Below are positions 45,135 to 54,450 of a stretch of 64,000 bases of DNA, in pieces. Made by a program: the position numbers and the translations under genes. This DNA is from Yoonia sp. BS5-3. Lineage in GTDB: Bacteria; Pseudomonadota; Alphaproteobacteria; Rhodobacterales; Rhodobacteraceae. The stretch covers positions 1,700,001-1,764,000 of the forward strand of contig NZ_CP150951.2 of assembly GCF_038069655.2 (NCBI RefSeq), read 5' to 3'. The first letter of the stretch is position 1, and each line of letters opens with the position of its first letter. The notes under the pieces are model-generated. The model had not been told where the DNA came from. It ran no database searches and worked only from the letters and a program-made list of their open reading frames with translations.

Positions 45135-47222
45135 ATGCGCTTTATCTTTCTGATCTTCGTCATGGCGTTCAGCGCATGTACAACCCTGGATGACGGGCGC
45201 ACTGCGCGGCTCGACCGTGATGCCATCGCAGATCTCGACAATGGCGGGGACAGCACCAGCGGACTTGAGATTAACACGTTGTTTGTTAATCGCAGCGGCG
45301 TGACAGGGCTGCAGCAAGATACCTTTTTAGAACTCGATATCATCCAGAATGATGACCCGGTGTTCCGAACAGCACAAAGCCGGAATATTCAGGAACTCAA
45401 TGAAGCTGGGGCTGATCCGTTTAACCCTGATCAAAGGGTCGAAATCCGGTTTGAAAATGACCCGCTGACATTGGTCGTTGATCAATTGCTTGGCGGGCTC
45501 TTGTCTGCCAATTACATCGCAGCAACGCCCTTGCAGGGGACGGTGGATTTCGAAACGCGTGCGCCTGTCTTGCGCTCAGAAATCCCAACGATCCTGCGCG
45601 ATATCTTGGGGGCGCAAGGTTATGTGATGAAGCTGATCAACGGGGTCTACCAAATCGGTGCGCCAGAGACGATTGAGCAGCTGGAATTGAACGCAGCCGC
45701 TGGTGCCAGCTCTGAATTTGAAACGCGTGTCATCCGTATTGAGCGGGGCGATCTGAACGAAATCGCCGATGTGGTCGCCCGGATTTTGCCGCTTGGGGCA
45801 ACTGTGACGCCCGTTCCAAATGACGGGTCCTTGATTGTCAGCGCCAGCGCTGCGGATATCACCGCCGTTGTGAACCTGGTCAATACGCTCGTGGATACAG
45901 GGGTCGCGCAGGATTTGGTCAGCATCGTAACCCTGCAGCGCAGCGCGCCCGAGTCGGTGGCCGCGTCGCTTTTGTCCTATTACGAACAAAGGGGCACGCC
46001 GCGTTCACGCATTCCCATCGTGATCCCGTTGGAAAACCAGCAATCGCTGTTACTGGGGGCGCGTGATGCGGGAACAATGAACAATGCGCGGCAATTGATC
46101 CGCAGCATGGACCGGGATCTGCGCGATACGGCCTCACTGCGGATCATCCCGATGACGCATTTGCCCGCCGCCGAAATCGCGGCACAACTGAACCAAATCT
46201 TCGGCGGGGGGATCACGCCCAATATCGCATTAAACCAAACAGCTGCACCCGCATCGACATCGGTGCCGGTCCCGGCGAACATCCGCGCCGAGAGCGCCGC
46301 CGAAACCGCGCCGCCCGAAGCAGAGCTGGCACAAGCGGCCAGCGCCTCGCCTGTTGGTATTTCCATCGTGCCAGATAGCCGGAACAATGCGCTGTTAGTC
46401 TTTGCGACATTTGAACAATTCAAACGCATCCGCGAAGTCGTCCAAGCGCTGGACCTGCCATTGGCGCAGGTCGTGATCGAAGCGACGATTGTTGAGGTGG
46501 ACGTCAATAATAACCTTAGCTTCGGGGTGCAGTCCTTTCTGAACCGCTCAAACCTGAGCGTCCGGTCGGCCAGCACGACGACACCTGCCGACCCAGGCAC
46601 CGCCGGGTTCTTTGGTAGCTTTACCGCGATCGGGGGTAGCTCGGTTGATGTGGTGCTAAATGCGCTTGAAAGCGTGACGGATGTGCGGATCATCTCATCA
46701 CCCTATTTGACGGTGCTTGACGGCAGCTCTGCACGCTTGTCCATTGGCGATCAGGTACCGTTCCTGACCAGTTCAACCGACGCAGAAACGGACGGGACGA
46801 CGACCACAACAAATGAGATCGAAATCCGCGACACTGGTGTGATCCTTGAGGTGACACCAAGCATTGGCGCCGACAACTCGGTCCTGCTGAATATCGTGCA
46901 AGAGGTCAGCTCGGTCGCACCTGCAGGGGCCGAGGTGAACCAGCTAACGCCGACAATCCAGCAGCGGACGATTACATCAGATATCGTGGTGCAATCGGGG
47001 CGGACGGCCTTGCTTGGGGGGCTGATCCAGGACAGCCAGATCGATGTGACAACCGGCGTTCCGGTGGTCAGCGACATCCCTGTTGTGGGTGAGCTCTTTA
47101 AGCAAACCACAAACGATGTGGCCCGGACGGAACTGTTGGTGATGATCACGCCCCGCGTGGTGCGCAAGCCATCTCAGCTTGACAATATCACGCGGCAATT
47201 GCGCGAAGGGCTCAGCCGCTAA
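45135..47222 (+). CDS. sctC: Outer-membrane secretin in the SctC position, GspD-like
   Basis: A 695-residue lipoprotein secretin. A lipobox FSAC (Cys 15) starts the mature protein. An N0 domain (VEIRFENDPLTLVVDQLLGG), further N domains (RIERGDLNEIADVVARILPL, LRIIPMTHLPAAEIAAQLNQ) and then the secretin core follow. The core has AQVVIEATIVEVDVNNNLSF, VRIISSPYLTVLDGSSARLS, GVILEVTPSIGADNSVLLNI and a terminal VPVVSDIPVVGELF ... LLVMITPRVV. These core motifs read as type II GspD, not as YscC. No other gsp gene is present, and sctD lies directly upstream, so it most likely serves as the T3SS outer ring. Convergent with the GGDEF-EAL gene. Confidence 0.85.
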   Translation: MRFIFLIFVMAFSACTTLDDGRTARLDRDAIADLDNGGDSTSGLEINTLFVNRSGVTGLQQDTFLELDIIQNDDPVFRTAQSRNIQELNEAGADPFNPDQRVEIRFENDPLTLVVDQLLGGLLSANYIAATPLQGTVDFETRAPVLRSEIPTILRDILGAQGYVMKLINGVYQIGAPETIEQLELNAAAGASSEFETRVIRIERGDLNEIADVVARILPLGATVTPVPNDGSLIVSASAADITAVVNLVNTLVDTGVAQDLVSIVTLQRSAPESVAASLLSYYEQRGTPRSRIPIVIPLENQQSLLLGARDAGTMNNARQLIRSMDRDLRDTASLRIIPMTHLPAAEIAAQLNQIFGGGITPNIALNQTAAPASTSVPVPANIRAESAAETAPPEAELAQAASASPVGISIVPDSRNNALLVFATFEQFKRIREVVQALDLPLAQVVIEATIVEVDVNNNLSFGVQSFLNRSNLSVRSASTTTPADPGTAGFFGSFTAIGGSSVDVVLNALESVTDVRIISSPYLTVLDGSSARLSIGDQVPFLTSSTDAETDGTTTTTNEIEIRDTGVILEVTPSIGADNSVLLNIVQEVSSVAPAGAEVNQLTPTIQQRTITSDIVVQSGRTALLGGLIQDSQIDVTTGVPVVSDIPVVGELFKQTTNDVARTELLVMITPRVVRKPSQLDNITRQLREGLSR

Positions 47223-47232
47223 GCGATCTAGC

Positions 47233-49086
47233 CTAACAGGCGATCAGCGCAGCGGTGTCCTGCAGTTGGGTGATCGACATGGGGCGGGACAAGGCAAAGC
47301 CCTGCGCAAGGCAGGCGCCCTTGTGCCGGGCAAGCTCAAGCTGCTCTTGGGTTTCAATCCCCTCGGCGACAACCTTTTGCTTGAGGCGGGCAGCAACCAT
47401 TGTCAGGGCATCGACCATGGTCTCGGTCCGCTCATTTGTGGCCAGCTCTTGCATGATGCTGCGGTCGATCTTGATGATATCCACGGGCCATTGGCAGGCA
47501 TGGGTCAGGCCGGTACGCCCAGCCCCGAAATCATCAAGGGCAACACGACCGCCGCGCAAACGAATTTCCCGCAACAGGTTTGGCACCACGCCATTGCGCG
47601 ATTTGACCATCGTGTCCTCGTTGATTTCGATGACCAAATGATCCCAGGACAGCTTGTATCGGGACAACACGGCTTGGATATCAAAGATGAAATCAGTGTT
47701 TAGGCAGTCATTATCGGTCACATTCAGCCAGATATCCGGTACGTCCCGGACATCGATGCAGGCCTCGACAAAAAGCTGCTCTAGGGCGGTATCAAGGATA
47801 TGGGCGGTCAGCCCCGCCGCCAGACGATAGTCACGGAACACCCAGGAAAACGCACTTGGTCCAAGCAGGGTTCCGTTTTGATCCGGCATACGGGCCAAAA
47901 TCTCAAGCCCCTGACATTTACCATTCGCAACGTCGTAAATGGGTTGGAAGTGGGTTGTGATGCGCTGGATTTCAAAGTCGTTTGGTCCGCCGAATTTCGT
48001 TGCAGGTTCAAGCATCGTACTCATATCGGATGAATAGACGGTGGCAGACACCTGATCGGATCTCTTGGCAGCATAGAGCGCGCAATCGGACATGCGCAGT
48101 AATTCATGAAACTGGGTGGCTTGATCGGGGAAAGTACTGACGCCGGTACTCAGCGCGCCAAGTTCTACTTTTCCCAGCGTCGCTATTCCCCGTTTAATCG
48201 CCAGATTAGTATGGCGAATAACGCTTTGAAGATAGGCACGACCTGAGTCAGGAATATCGACAAGCGCACAGAATTCGTCACCACCTGTTCGGCCGATAAT
48301 GCTCCCCTTGGGCAGCGTGACTTTCAGGGTGGCGGCGATCGTCTTTAGATATTGATCACCAAAAGGATGCCCATAAAGATCATTCACCTTTTTGAAGTCA
48401 TCTAAATCGAAGGCAAGCATGGCCGCCGGTCGCAGATCATTAGTCAACCGGGCCTTGCACTTCTTTTCAAAAGAGGCCTTGTTTTCTAGCTTGGTCAGTT
48501 GATCGGTTTCCGCAATCTTGGTCAGCCGCTTCGCATGATCATGGGCCACCGCCAAATCGGCCTCTAACTGATGTGAGATATGGCTACGGGCCAGCAACAT
48601 CGCCGTCAAATCGCTGATATGGCTCCCTTTTTCTGCGTGGAATGCATCGAAATCTGCGGCATCAATCGCCAGCGCCATCCAGCCAATCTGTTGGTCGTCA
48701 AAGGCAAGCGGGTATGCGGCCAGGGCGAGATCAGTGTGCACGCATTGGGTGTGCGATGCGTCTGTGTTTTCGCTGATACTACGCGCGTCCAGCAATTCTT
48801 CTAAACTACAGTAAATGGCGTCTTTATTTATTGCTTTGGGGCAGGTTGCGCCGCCCAAATGTCCGAAAAAACGATGCCATATCGCGACACCTTTGACACC
48901 GCAGGCCTGCAAAACCGCCTCCGAGGCGTTTTGTGCAATACGGTCCATGGAATCCTGAACAACGATTTGCGCATCAAAAGAAACTGCAGTGTCAGTATTA
49001 CCCAATGGTCTCGTTCCCAGATATGTCGTCGATGGATCAGGCCAGCCTTTGGATAGAAAACCCAGGGGCTTCGCGAAATTTACCAT
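47233..49086 (-). CDS. GAF-GGDEF-EAL c-di-GMP turnover protein
   Basis: A 617-residue cytosolic protein: an N-terminal sensor region resembling GAF (about 30-185), a GGDEF domain with intact RTGGDEFCAL (about residue 285) and an EAL domain. The EAL signature reads GLEILARM, but the other catalytic residues are kept (LNVT, IEIN, DDFGAG, IKIDRS, VAEGIET, AQGF). Both synthesis and hydrolysis of c-di-GMP are therefore possible. It converges on the secretin gene with a 10-bp gap. A role in controlling the T3SS or attachment is plausible by position but unproven. Confidence 0.88.
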   Translation of the reverse strand: MVNFAKPLGFLSKGWPDPSTTYLGTRPLGNTDTAVSFDAQIVVQDSMDRIAQNASEAVLQACGVKGVAIWHRFFGHLGGATCPKAINKDAIYCSLEELLDARSISENTDASHTQCVHTDLALAAYPLAFDDQQIGWMALAIDAADFDAFHAEKGSHISDLTAMLLARSHISHQLEADLAVAHDHAKRLTKIAETDQLTKLENKASFEKKCKARLTNDLRPAAMLAFDLDDFKKVNDLYGHPFGDQYLKTIAATLKVTLPKGSIIGRTGGDEFCALVDIPDSGRAYLQSVIRHTNLAIKRGIATLGKVELGALSTGVSTFPDQATQFHELLRMSDCALYAAKRSDQVSATVYSSDMSTMLEPATKFGGPNDFEIQRITTHFQPIYDVANGKCQGLEILARMPDQNGTLLGPSAFSWVFRDYRLAAGLTAHILDTALEQLFVEACIDVRDVPDIWLNVTDNDCLNTDFIFDIQAVLSRYKLSWDHLVIEINEDTMVKSRNGVVPNLLREIRLRGGRVALDDFGAGRTGLTHACQWPVDIIKIDRSIMQELATNERTETMVDALTMVAARLKQKVVAEGIETQEQLELARHKGACLAQGFALSRPMSITQLQDTAALIAC

Positions 49087-49233
49087 TTGGTAATGGTTAG
49101 GCCGGGATCGTTAAAAGAGAGTTAATTTTGTCGTGGGCTGGGAGCGCGTTCCGGGTTTATAAGCATTTTGAATGCGCCTGAAAAATTTGGGCGCGCAATG
49201 CGGTCATGGCCGGGCCGGGTGGCAAGGAAAACG

Positions 49234-51234
49234 ATGCATTATCTTCAGCGCGAGCTTCAGGAAAAACTCAAGAATGACAGTGAAATATGGACGTTTTTGC
49301 AGCAGTCCTGCCTTGATGGCATCTGGTACTGGGATCTTGAGGACCCCGAACATGAATGGCTGAGCCCCGAGTTTTGGCAGCTCTTCGGCTATGATCCCGA
49401 AACGAAATCCCACACCCCTGAAAGCTGGTTCGATATCATCGATCCTGACGACAAGCAGCTTGCGCTCGAAAATTTCGAAAAACACCTGGCTGATCCGAAT
49501 CATCCTTATGATCAGGTGGTGCGGTATCGCCATGCCGATGGCAGCACAGTGTGGATCAGATGCCGGGGGCTGGCGTTGCGCGATGCCGAAGGGCGGGGTA
49601 TCCGAATGTTGGGCGCGCATACCGATCTGACGAATTTCGTACGTGAAAACGACCGGCGCGGTAAAGAAACGGCGCGGCTCGCAGCGCGCCTGTCTGCGGT
49701 GTTCAACACGGCACATAGCGCAATTTTCGGGCTAGACCGGGCCCGTAACATTGTCACGCGTAATCCTCCGGCGCGTGATCTACTTGGGCATGCGGATGAC
49801 GATGCGAATGTTCCTTGGCCCAGCACGGTGCACTTTCTTGATAGTGCGGATCTCAAACCGCTTGATGCATCAAACGACCCGATCAATCGGGCGCTCGCGG
49901 GCGCGCGGCTGGGGGGCGAGGTGCATCTGATGACCCTTGGCGACGATACCGAGCGGGCGCGTTACGTGCGCATCTCCAGCGCGCCTGTGGATGGTGCAGA
50001 TAGTGACATTCACACCGTGATCGTGATGGATGACGTGTCCGAGCAGGAAAAGAACCGCCAACAGATCGAACGGCAAAGCCGGTTGGATGCGCTGGGGCAG
50101 CTGACAGGCGGTATCGCGCATGATTTCAACAACCTTCTGTCCACGATCATGTATGCCAACTCAATGCTGCTCGAAGAGCAGCAGTCAGAACATTCCGCGC
50201 GTCTTTTGAAGGAAACCCAAAAGACAATTCTGCGTGGACGTGATCTGGTCGACCGACTGCTTGCCTTTGCAAAGCAAAAACCGCAAAGCCCGAAATACCG
50301 CAATGTCGGGGTTCTTCTGGAAGAGTTTTTTAAACTCGCAAAGCCAACAATCGAAGAACAGATTAACGTCGATATCCATGTAGACGGGCCGGAATTGTCG
50401 GTGCTCTGCGACCAGCACATGCTGGATAATGTGCTGTTAAATCTCGTGCTGAATAGTCGCGATGCGATCACGCGCAGCAATGAAGGCAACAAGATCACGC
50501 TTAGCGCATCCGAGGTTACTGATGAGGCCGAATTGGCCCCGCTACGAAATGCCAATCTGGGGGCGATGCGTGCGGATCAGCGCTATGTGAAACTGCAGGT
50601 GTCCGACAATGGCCCCGGCATGGCGCCCGAGGTACGCAGGCGCGCAACCGATCCGTTCTTTTCGACCAAATCCAGCAATTCCGGCACCGGCCTTGGCCTG
50701 TCGATGGTCTTTGGTTTTGTGCAGCAATCGGGCGGCTCGATGCGGATCACATCCGAGCCGGGGGAAGGAACACAGGTTTCATTGATCCTGCCAATGGAAC
50801 AGCAAAGCCGCGAAGAGCCTGCGGCACCAACCGGCGAGGTGGGTTATTCTGGGCGGGGCGAAACCGTTCTTCTGGCAGAGGATGAGCAGGTGCTGCTCTT
50901 GATGATGAAAGAACAGCTTGAATCGATGGGCTATGTCGTCGTGGCCGTTGGGACGGGCGTTGCGGCATGGCAGCTGATCGAAAGCGGGCTCGAGTTTGAT
51001 ATTCTGGTATCTGACGTCGTGATGCCCGGCGGTGTGGGCGGGTTCGAACTGGTCCGGCGGCTTGCGGACACGCACCCGCAGATACCCGCCGTTTTGCTAT
51101 CGGGGTATGCGGGCTATTCGGCCGAGCGGCGCGATGATGTGGATGCCACCCATCTTGCCAAACCTTGCCCGCCCGAAACCTTAGATGCGACGCTGCGCCA
51201 ATTGCTGGACAAGGCGGCAAATCGTCAGGGTTAA
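49234..51234 (+). CDS. PAS-containing hybrid histidine kinase with C-terminal receiver
   Basis: A 666-residue protein without transmembrane segments. An N-terminal PAS domain (GIWYWDLEDPEHEWLSPEFW) is followed by a second PAS-like region, a HisKA domain with the phospho-acceptor His in QLTGGIAHDFNNLL and an ATPase domain (N-box LNLVLNSRDAI, GTGLGLSMVFGFVQQSGG). A receiver with LVSDVVMPGG and the Lys of HLAKPCP closes it. All key residues are present, so it should be active. The ATG at 49234 is chosen because AAGGA lies 5 bases upstream; TTG 49168 and ATG 49198 are alternatives. Confidence 0.88.
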   Translation: MHYLQRELQEKLKNDSEIWTFLQQSCLDGIWYWDLEDPEHEWLSPEFWQLFGYDPETKSHTPESWFDIIDPDDKQLALENFEKHLADPNHPYDQVVRYRHADGSTVWIRCRGLALRDAEGRGIRMLGAHTDLTNFVRENDRRGKETARLAARLSAVFNTAHSAIFGLDRARNIVTRNPPARDLLGHADDDANVPWPSTVHFLDSADLKPLDASNDPINRALAGARLGGEVHLMTLGDDTERARYVRISSAPVDGADSDIHTVIVMDDVSEQEKNRQQIERQSRLDALGQLTGGIAHDFNNLLSTIMYANSMLLEEQQSEHSARLLKETQKTILRGRDLVDRLLAFAKQKPQSPKYRNVGVLLEEFFKLAKPTIEEQINVDIHVDGPELSVLCDQHMLDNVLLNLVLNSRDAITRSNEGNKITLSASEVTDEAELAPLRNANLGAMRADQRYVKLQVSDNGPGMAPEVRRRATDPFFSTKSSNSGTGLGLSMVFGFVQQSGGSMRITSEPGEGTQVSLILPMEQQSREEPAAPTGEVGYSGRGETVLLAEDEQVLLLMMKEQLESMGYVVVAVGTGVAAWQLIESGLEFDILVSDVVMPGGVGGFELVRRLADTHPQIPAVLLSGYAGYSAERRDDVDATHLAKPCPPETLDATLRQLLDKAANRQG

Positions 51235-51336
51235 AGCCTGATTTCAGGGCCCTATCGCGTTTCGATTTTAACTTGAGACATGTCGCATCACTTTTCGCGT
51301 TCGACCGAAGGGAGAGGCAGCGAAGAAGTGATTCAA

Positions 51337-51355
51337 GTATAAATCGAAATGCTTT
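51337..51355 (+). repeat. 19-bp repeat, copy 1
   Basis: GTATAAATCGAAATGCTTT occurs here and again, identically and in the same orientation, at 55931-55949. The copies bracket the CheB-CheR, response regulator and degenerate kinase genes. Its function is unknown. Confidence 0.5.
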
Positions 51356-53915
51356 AATCCCAACGAAACAAGATTATAGCGCCTGGCGTCCGGTCGCCTG
51401 CAACACCCAGCATTGTCTTGCGCACCTCAAGTGTCATCGGGCGGCCCGAATGGGTGCCGGTTTTGATCTGCGGCTCGCCGGTTTTCCACAATGCAGCGGT
51501 CATTTCGGCCAGATCAGCAAATTCAAGCCGCGGGCCGACAATATCAACCGAACGATTGATATCATGCTCTTGAAGCAAGAAGTCCCGCTCAATCATTTTG
51601 CTAAAGCGGCGCAGCTGATTTTCTTCGTCCAGAATGATCACGCCCGTATTCAGCAGCTGCAGCACGCTCTCGGTTGTCTCGTTCAGCTCTGACAGCATGT
51701 CGATCTTGCGCTCATGTTCAGCACTGACAGACACAAGCTCTTCGTTGACGGCATGCAGCTCTTCGTTTGAGCTTTGCAACTCTTCGTTTGAAGCCTGCAA
51801 TTCCTCGTTTGAGGCTTGTAATTCCTCATTTGAGGCCTGCAATTCTTCGCCGCTGGCCTCAAGCCGTTCGGTCACATGTTGCAGTGTTTCTTCGGTCAGA
51901 CGCAGGTCGCGTTCCAAGACATGCACACGTTTTGTCAGGACCGTGACATCGTCCGAATTCGTGACCTCAACCGGGATGTCCTTGATATCCAAGACAGAAC
52001 TGGGCTGGCTGCCTTCAAACGCGACCTTGACCAGGATCAGATCATCATCGGGGCCAAGGTTCAGCGCTTCGACCTCAACGGTGCAGCGGGTCGGACCCTT
52101 TTCAGCCAGGTTGACCGTGACGGTGCGGGTATGTGTTGTCAGATGGCCAAGACGTAGTTTTTCGATGCCAACATTGATTGGAAAATGCAGGTCGGGGTGA
52201 ACGATTTCCTGCACCGTCCAATCGGCCAGGTTGTTCATCGTATCAATGACCTCGGCAGCCGCCCCGAACCAATTCAGCACGGTCGATTGTGACGATAGCA
52301 ATATTGATGAAGGCGCATAGCGTTTCAGCAGAATATCATAGCTGCGGATCAGTATCTCACGGGACCGGACCGCATTGATCTGGGTGCGCAGCGGGGTGCG
52401 TTCGTCTGAAATGCGGCTCGGATGGGGATTGCGCGAAAACGAAAACTCGCGCTTGGACGGGATTTTCACCTGGGCAAGCGATGGGGTCCGCGCGACTTTG
52501 CGGAAGATACGCCAGCGGGGATCAACCACTTCAAAGGCTGTCTTGAACTTACCGACGCTTTCCGAGGCCCCGAGAAACAGATAGCCCTGCGCCAAAAGCC
52601 CGAAGATGAACATCGAAATGGCGCTGGCTTGCGGCTCTTCTTCGAAATAGATCATCAGGTTGCGGCAGGACACCAGATCAAGGTTCATGAAAGGCGGATC
52701 GCTGATCAGATCATGGGTGGAAAAGATGATTTTCTGGCGCAATGTCGATTGGATGACATAGCCACCGGGTTTTGCGTCAAAGTAACGGGCGCGCAGGTCA
52801 TCGGGGACACGTTCTAGCTTGTCCTCGGTGTAAAAACCGCGGGACGCAGTCTCGATTGAACCGCTGTGGATATCGGTGCCGATAATGCGAAAACGGCGGT
52901 CAGATCCCGCCTCGCGCAGGGCTTCGCTCAGCTCGATCGCGATCGTATAGACCTCTTCGCCACTGGCGCAGGCGGGAACCCAGATTTTGATCGGGGCGGT
53001 TTCGTCCGTATCTGCGGCCAGTTGATCCAGGACATTCGTGCGCAGCGACGCCATTGCGTCCGCGTCGCGGTAAAATTCAGTAACGCCGATAAGCATATCT
53101 TCAAATAATTCGCTGACCGCTGTGGGGCTTTGCGATAAGACCTCTTCATATTCTTCAAGACTGGCATGTCCGCGCAGATGTAGGCGGCGGACAATACGCC
53201 GGTTCACATTGGCCGGCTTGTAATTGCTGAAATCGACATTGTGCTGGGCTTCCAAAATCGCCAGGATTTTCTTGATCCCGTCGCCCATCGGCCGGGGCGA
53301 TGCGCCGGTACCGATTTTGCCATGGGCAAAAATATCTTGCACCACGCCGGGCATATCGGTGGCGTCCAAAACCCGGTCTACAGAGCCTGACAACAGCACA
53401 GCACGGGGCATTGATGGAAAGGACGCCTCATGCATGGATTGAACAAGCACAGCCGCACCCGCATCATGTAGAATTTGCGCGCCTTTCGACCCGTCCGAGC
53501 CTGAGCCGGACAAGACTATCGCAACGGTTCTGTTCCAATCGCGCGATGACAGGGACGTAAAGAACCGGTCAATAGGCAGATGGGGCAGCCCCTCCCCGTC
53601 GATATAGGTGAAGGTGCGAAACAGGTTACCCTCAAGCTCAAGATATTCATTTGGACGGTTCAGATAGATGGTGTTGATTTCCAGCTGCATACCGTCTTTG
53701 ACATGCTTGATGGGCAGGTTTGACCGTCTGGCCAGCAGCTCATTCATCATCGACCGATAATCGGGCGAGAGATGCTGCACAATGACATAAGCAACGCCGG
53801 GTTCGTCCGATACGGCGTCAAAGAAGGCCTCAAGCGGTTCTAGACCGCCAGCTGACGCTCCGATGGCCACAAGCGGCACGACTTCGCGACTCAATTGTCC
53901 GATAGTCTTGTCCAT
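51354..53915 (-). CDS. CheB-CheR fusion protein with coiled coil and PAS domain
   Basis: An 853-residue cytosolic protein. The CheB methylesterase domain (1-200) keeps Ser in GASAGG, His in VQHLSPD and Asp in SGSGSDGSKG. The CheR methyltransferase domain (about 215-480) has GVTEFYRD, the SAM loop PACASGEEVYTIAIEL and VSCRNLMIYFE. A linker, a heptad-repeat coiled coil (ELQASNE units) and a C-terminal PAS domain follow. Many relatives continue into a histidine kinase; this one stops after the PAS. No chemoreceptor gene is near, so the methylation target is unknown. Its divergent neighbour is a single-domain response regulator. Confidence 0.9.
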   Translation of the reverse strand: MDKTIGQLSREVVPLVAIGASAGGLEPLEAFFDAVSDEPGVAYVIVQHLSPDYRSMMNELLARRSNLPIKHVKDGMQLEINTIYLNRPNEYLELEGNLFRTFTYIDGEGLPHLPIDRFFTSLSSRDWNRTVAIVLSGSGSDGSKGAQILHDAGAAVLVQSMHEASFPSMPRAVLLSGSVDRVLDATDMPGVVQDIFAHGKIGTGASPRPMGDGIKKILAILEAQHNVDFSNYKPANVNRRIVRRLHLRGHASLEEYEEVLSQSPTAVSELFEDMLIGVTEFYRDADAMASLRTNVLDQLAADTDETAPIKIWVPACASGEEVYTIAIELSEALREAGSDRRFRIIGTDIHSGSIETASRGFYTEDKLERVPDDLRARYFDAKPGGYVIQSTLRQKIIFSTHDLISDPPFMNLDLVSCRNLMIYFEEEPQASAISMFIFGLLAQGYLFLGASESVGKFKTAFEVVDPRWRIFRKVARTPSLAQVKIPSKREFSFSRNPHPSRISDERTPLRTQINAVRSREILIRSYDILLKRYAPSSILLSSQSTVLNWFGAAAEVIDTMNNLADWTVQEIVHPDLHFPINVGIEKLRLGHLTTHTRTVTVNLAEKGPTRCTVEVEALNLGPDDDLILVKVAFEGSQPSSVLDIKDIPVEVTNSDDVTVLTKRVHVLERDLRLTEETLQHVTERLEASGEELQASNEELQASNEELQASNEELQSSNEELHAVNEELVSVSAEHERKIDMLSELNETTESVLQLLNTGVIILDEENQLRRFSKMIERDFLLQEHDINRSVDIVGPRLEFADLAEMTAALWKTGEPQIKTGTHSGRPMTLEVRKTMLGVAGDRTPGAIILFRWD
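51761..51844 (-). repeat. Four tandem 21-bp units coding for ELQASNE heptads
   Basis: Four near-identical 21-bp units (51761, 51782, 51803, 51824) encode repeated heptads of the coiled coil in the CheB-CheR protein, flanked by degenerate units on both sides. Differences are mostly at third codon positions, so the amino-acid heptad is under selection. The unit number could vary by slippage. Confidence 0.75.
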
Positions 53916-53998
53916 ATGTTCTATGGCCTTTCACAAAAATCATGTTTACTAACCTATCGAACTCTCGGCATCCTATCAACCACAGGTAAAGTGAGGCA

Positions 53999-54361
53999 AT
54001 GGCCAAAGTACTGCTCGTCGATGATGACCTTATTTATCTCAGCGAAATGGCCGATTCCCTTGGTTCATTCAACCATATGGCCACGGCAGTCACCTCGCTG
54101 GATGAGGCATTGGCAAGTCTGAAAAGCGAGACATTTGATATCGTCATTTGTGACACGATCATGCCGGGCGGCGGTGCGCTGTCGCTGTTGCATGAGGTGC
54201 GGGCAATTGATGCGAGTATTCCTTTTGTCGTCATCACAGGGCGCCCTGAAATCGCGACATCGCCGCTGTTCCAAAAGGGCATGAAGGAAGCAAACGCGAA
54301 AATCGAAAAATCCGCCACGCTGTTTGAGATCGACCGCGTGATCCGAACTTTGGTAAGTTGA
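53999..54361 (+). CDS. Single-domain response regulator
   Basis: A 120-residue receiver domain with no output domain. It has the acidic pocket (LLVDDDLIYLSEM), the phospho-acceptor Asp in VICDTIMPGG, Thr in VVITGRPE and Lys near AKIEKSATL. It starts 83 bp from the divergent CheB-CheR gene, with GTGAGG before the ATG. It may relay phosphate or bind a partner protein. The degenerate kinase-like protein downstream is the obvious neighbour, but it cannot be its donor if that protein is inactive. Confidence 0.85.
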   Translation: MAKVLLVDDDLIYLSEMADSLGSFNHMATAVTSLDEALASLKSETFDIVICDTIMPGGGALSLLHEVRAIDASIPFVVITGRPEIATSPLFQKGMKEANAKIEKSATLFEIDRVIRTLVS

Positions 54362-54450
54362 AACAGCCAAAGATCACTCAAAACAAGGCTTTTGGGCCTG
54401 GATCGGTATCATATGTGTTTTCACAATACGCCCTTTGTTGACCTAAACCG

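Noticed and set aside
45135-47222. Evidence for a type II secretion system
   Set aside because: The secretin resembles GspD, but no gspC, E, F, G or other gsp gene is in the window and it lies directly after sctD.
16745-47222. Recently acquired genomic island with tRNA, integrase or flanking repeats
   Set aside because: No integrase, transposase, tRNA or direct repeats were seen at either edge, and base and codon use look like the neighbours by eye.
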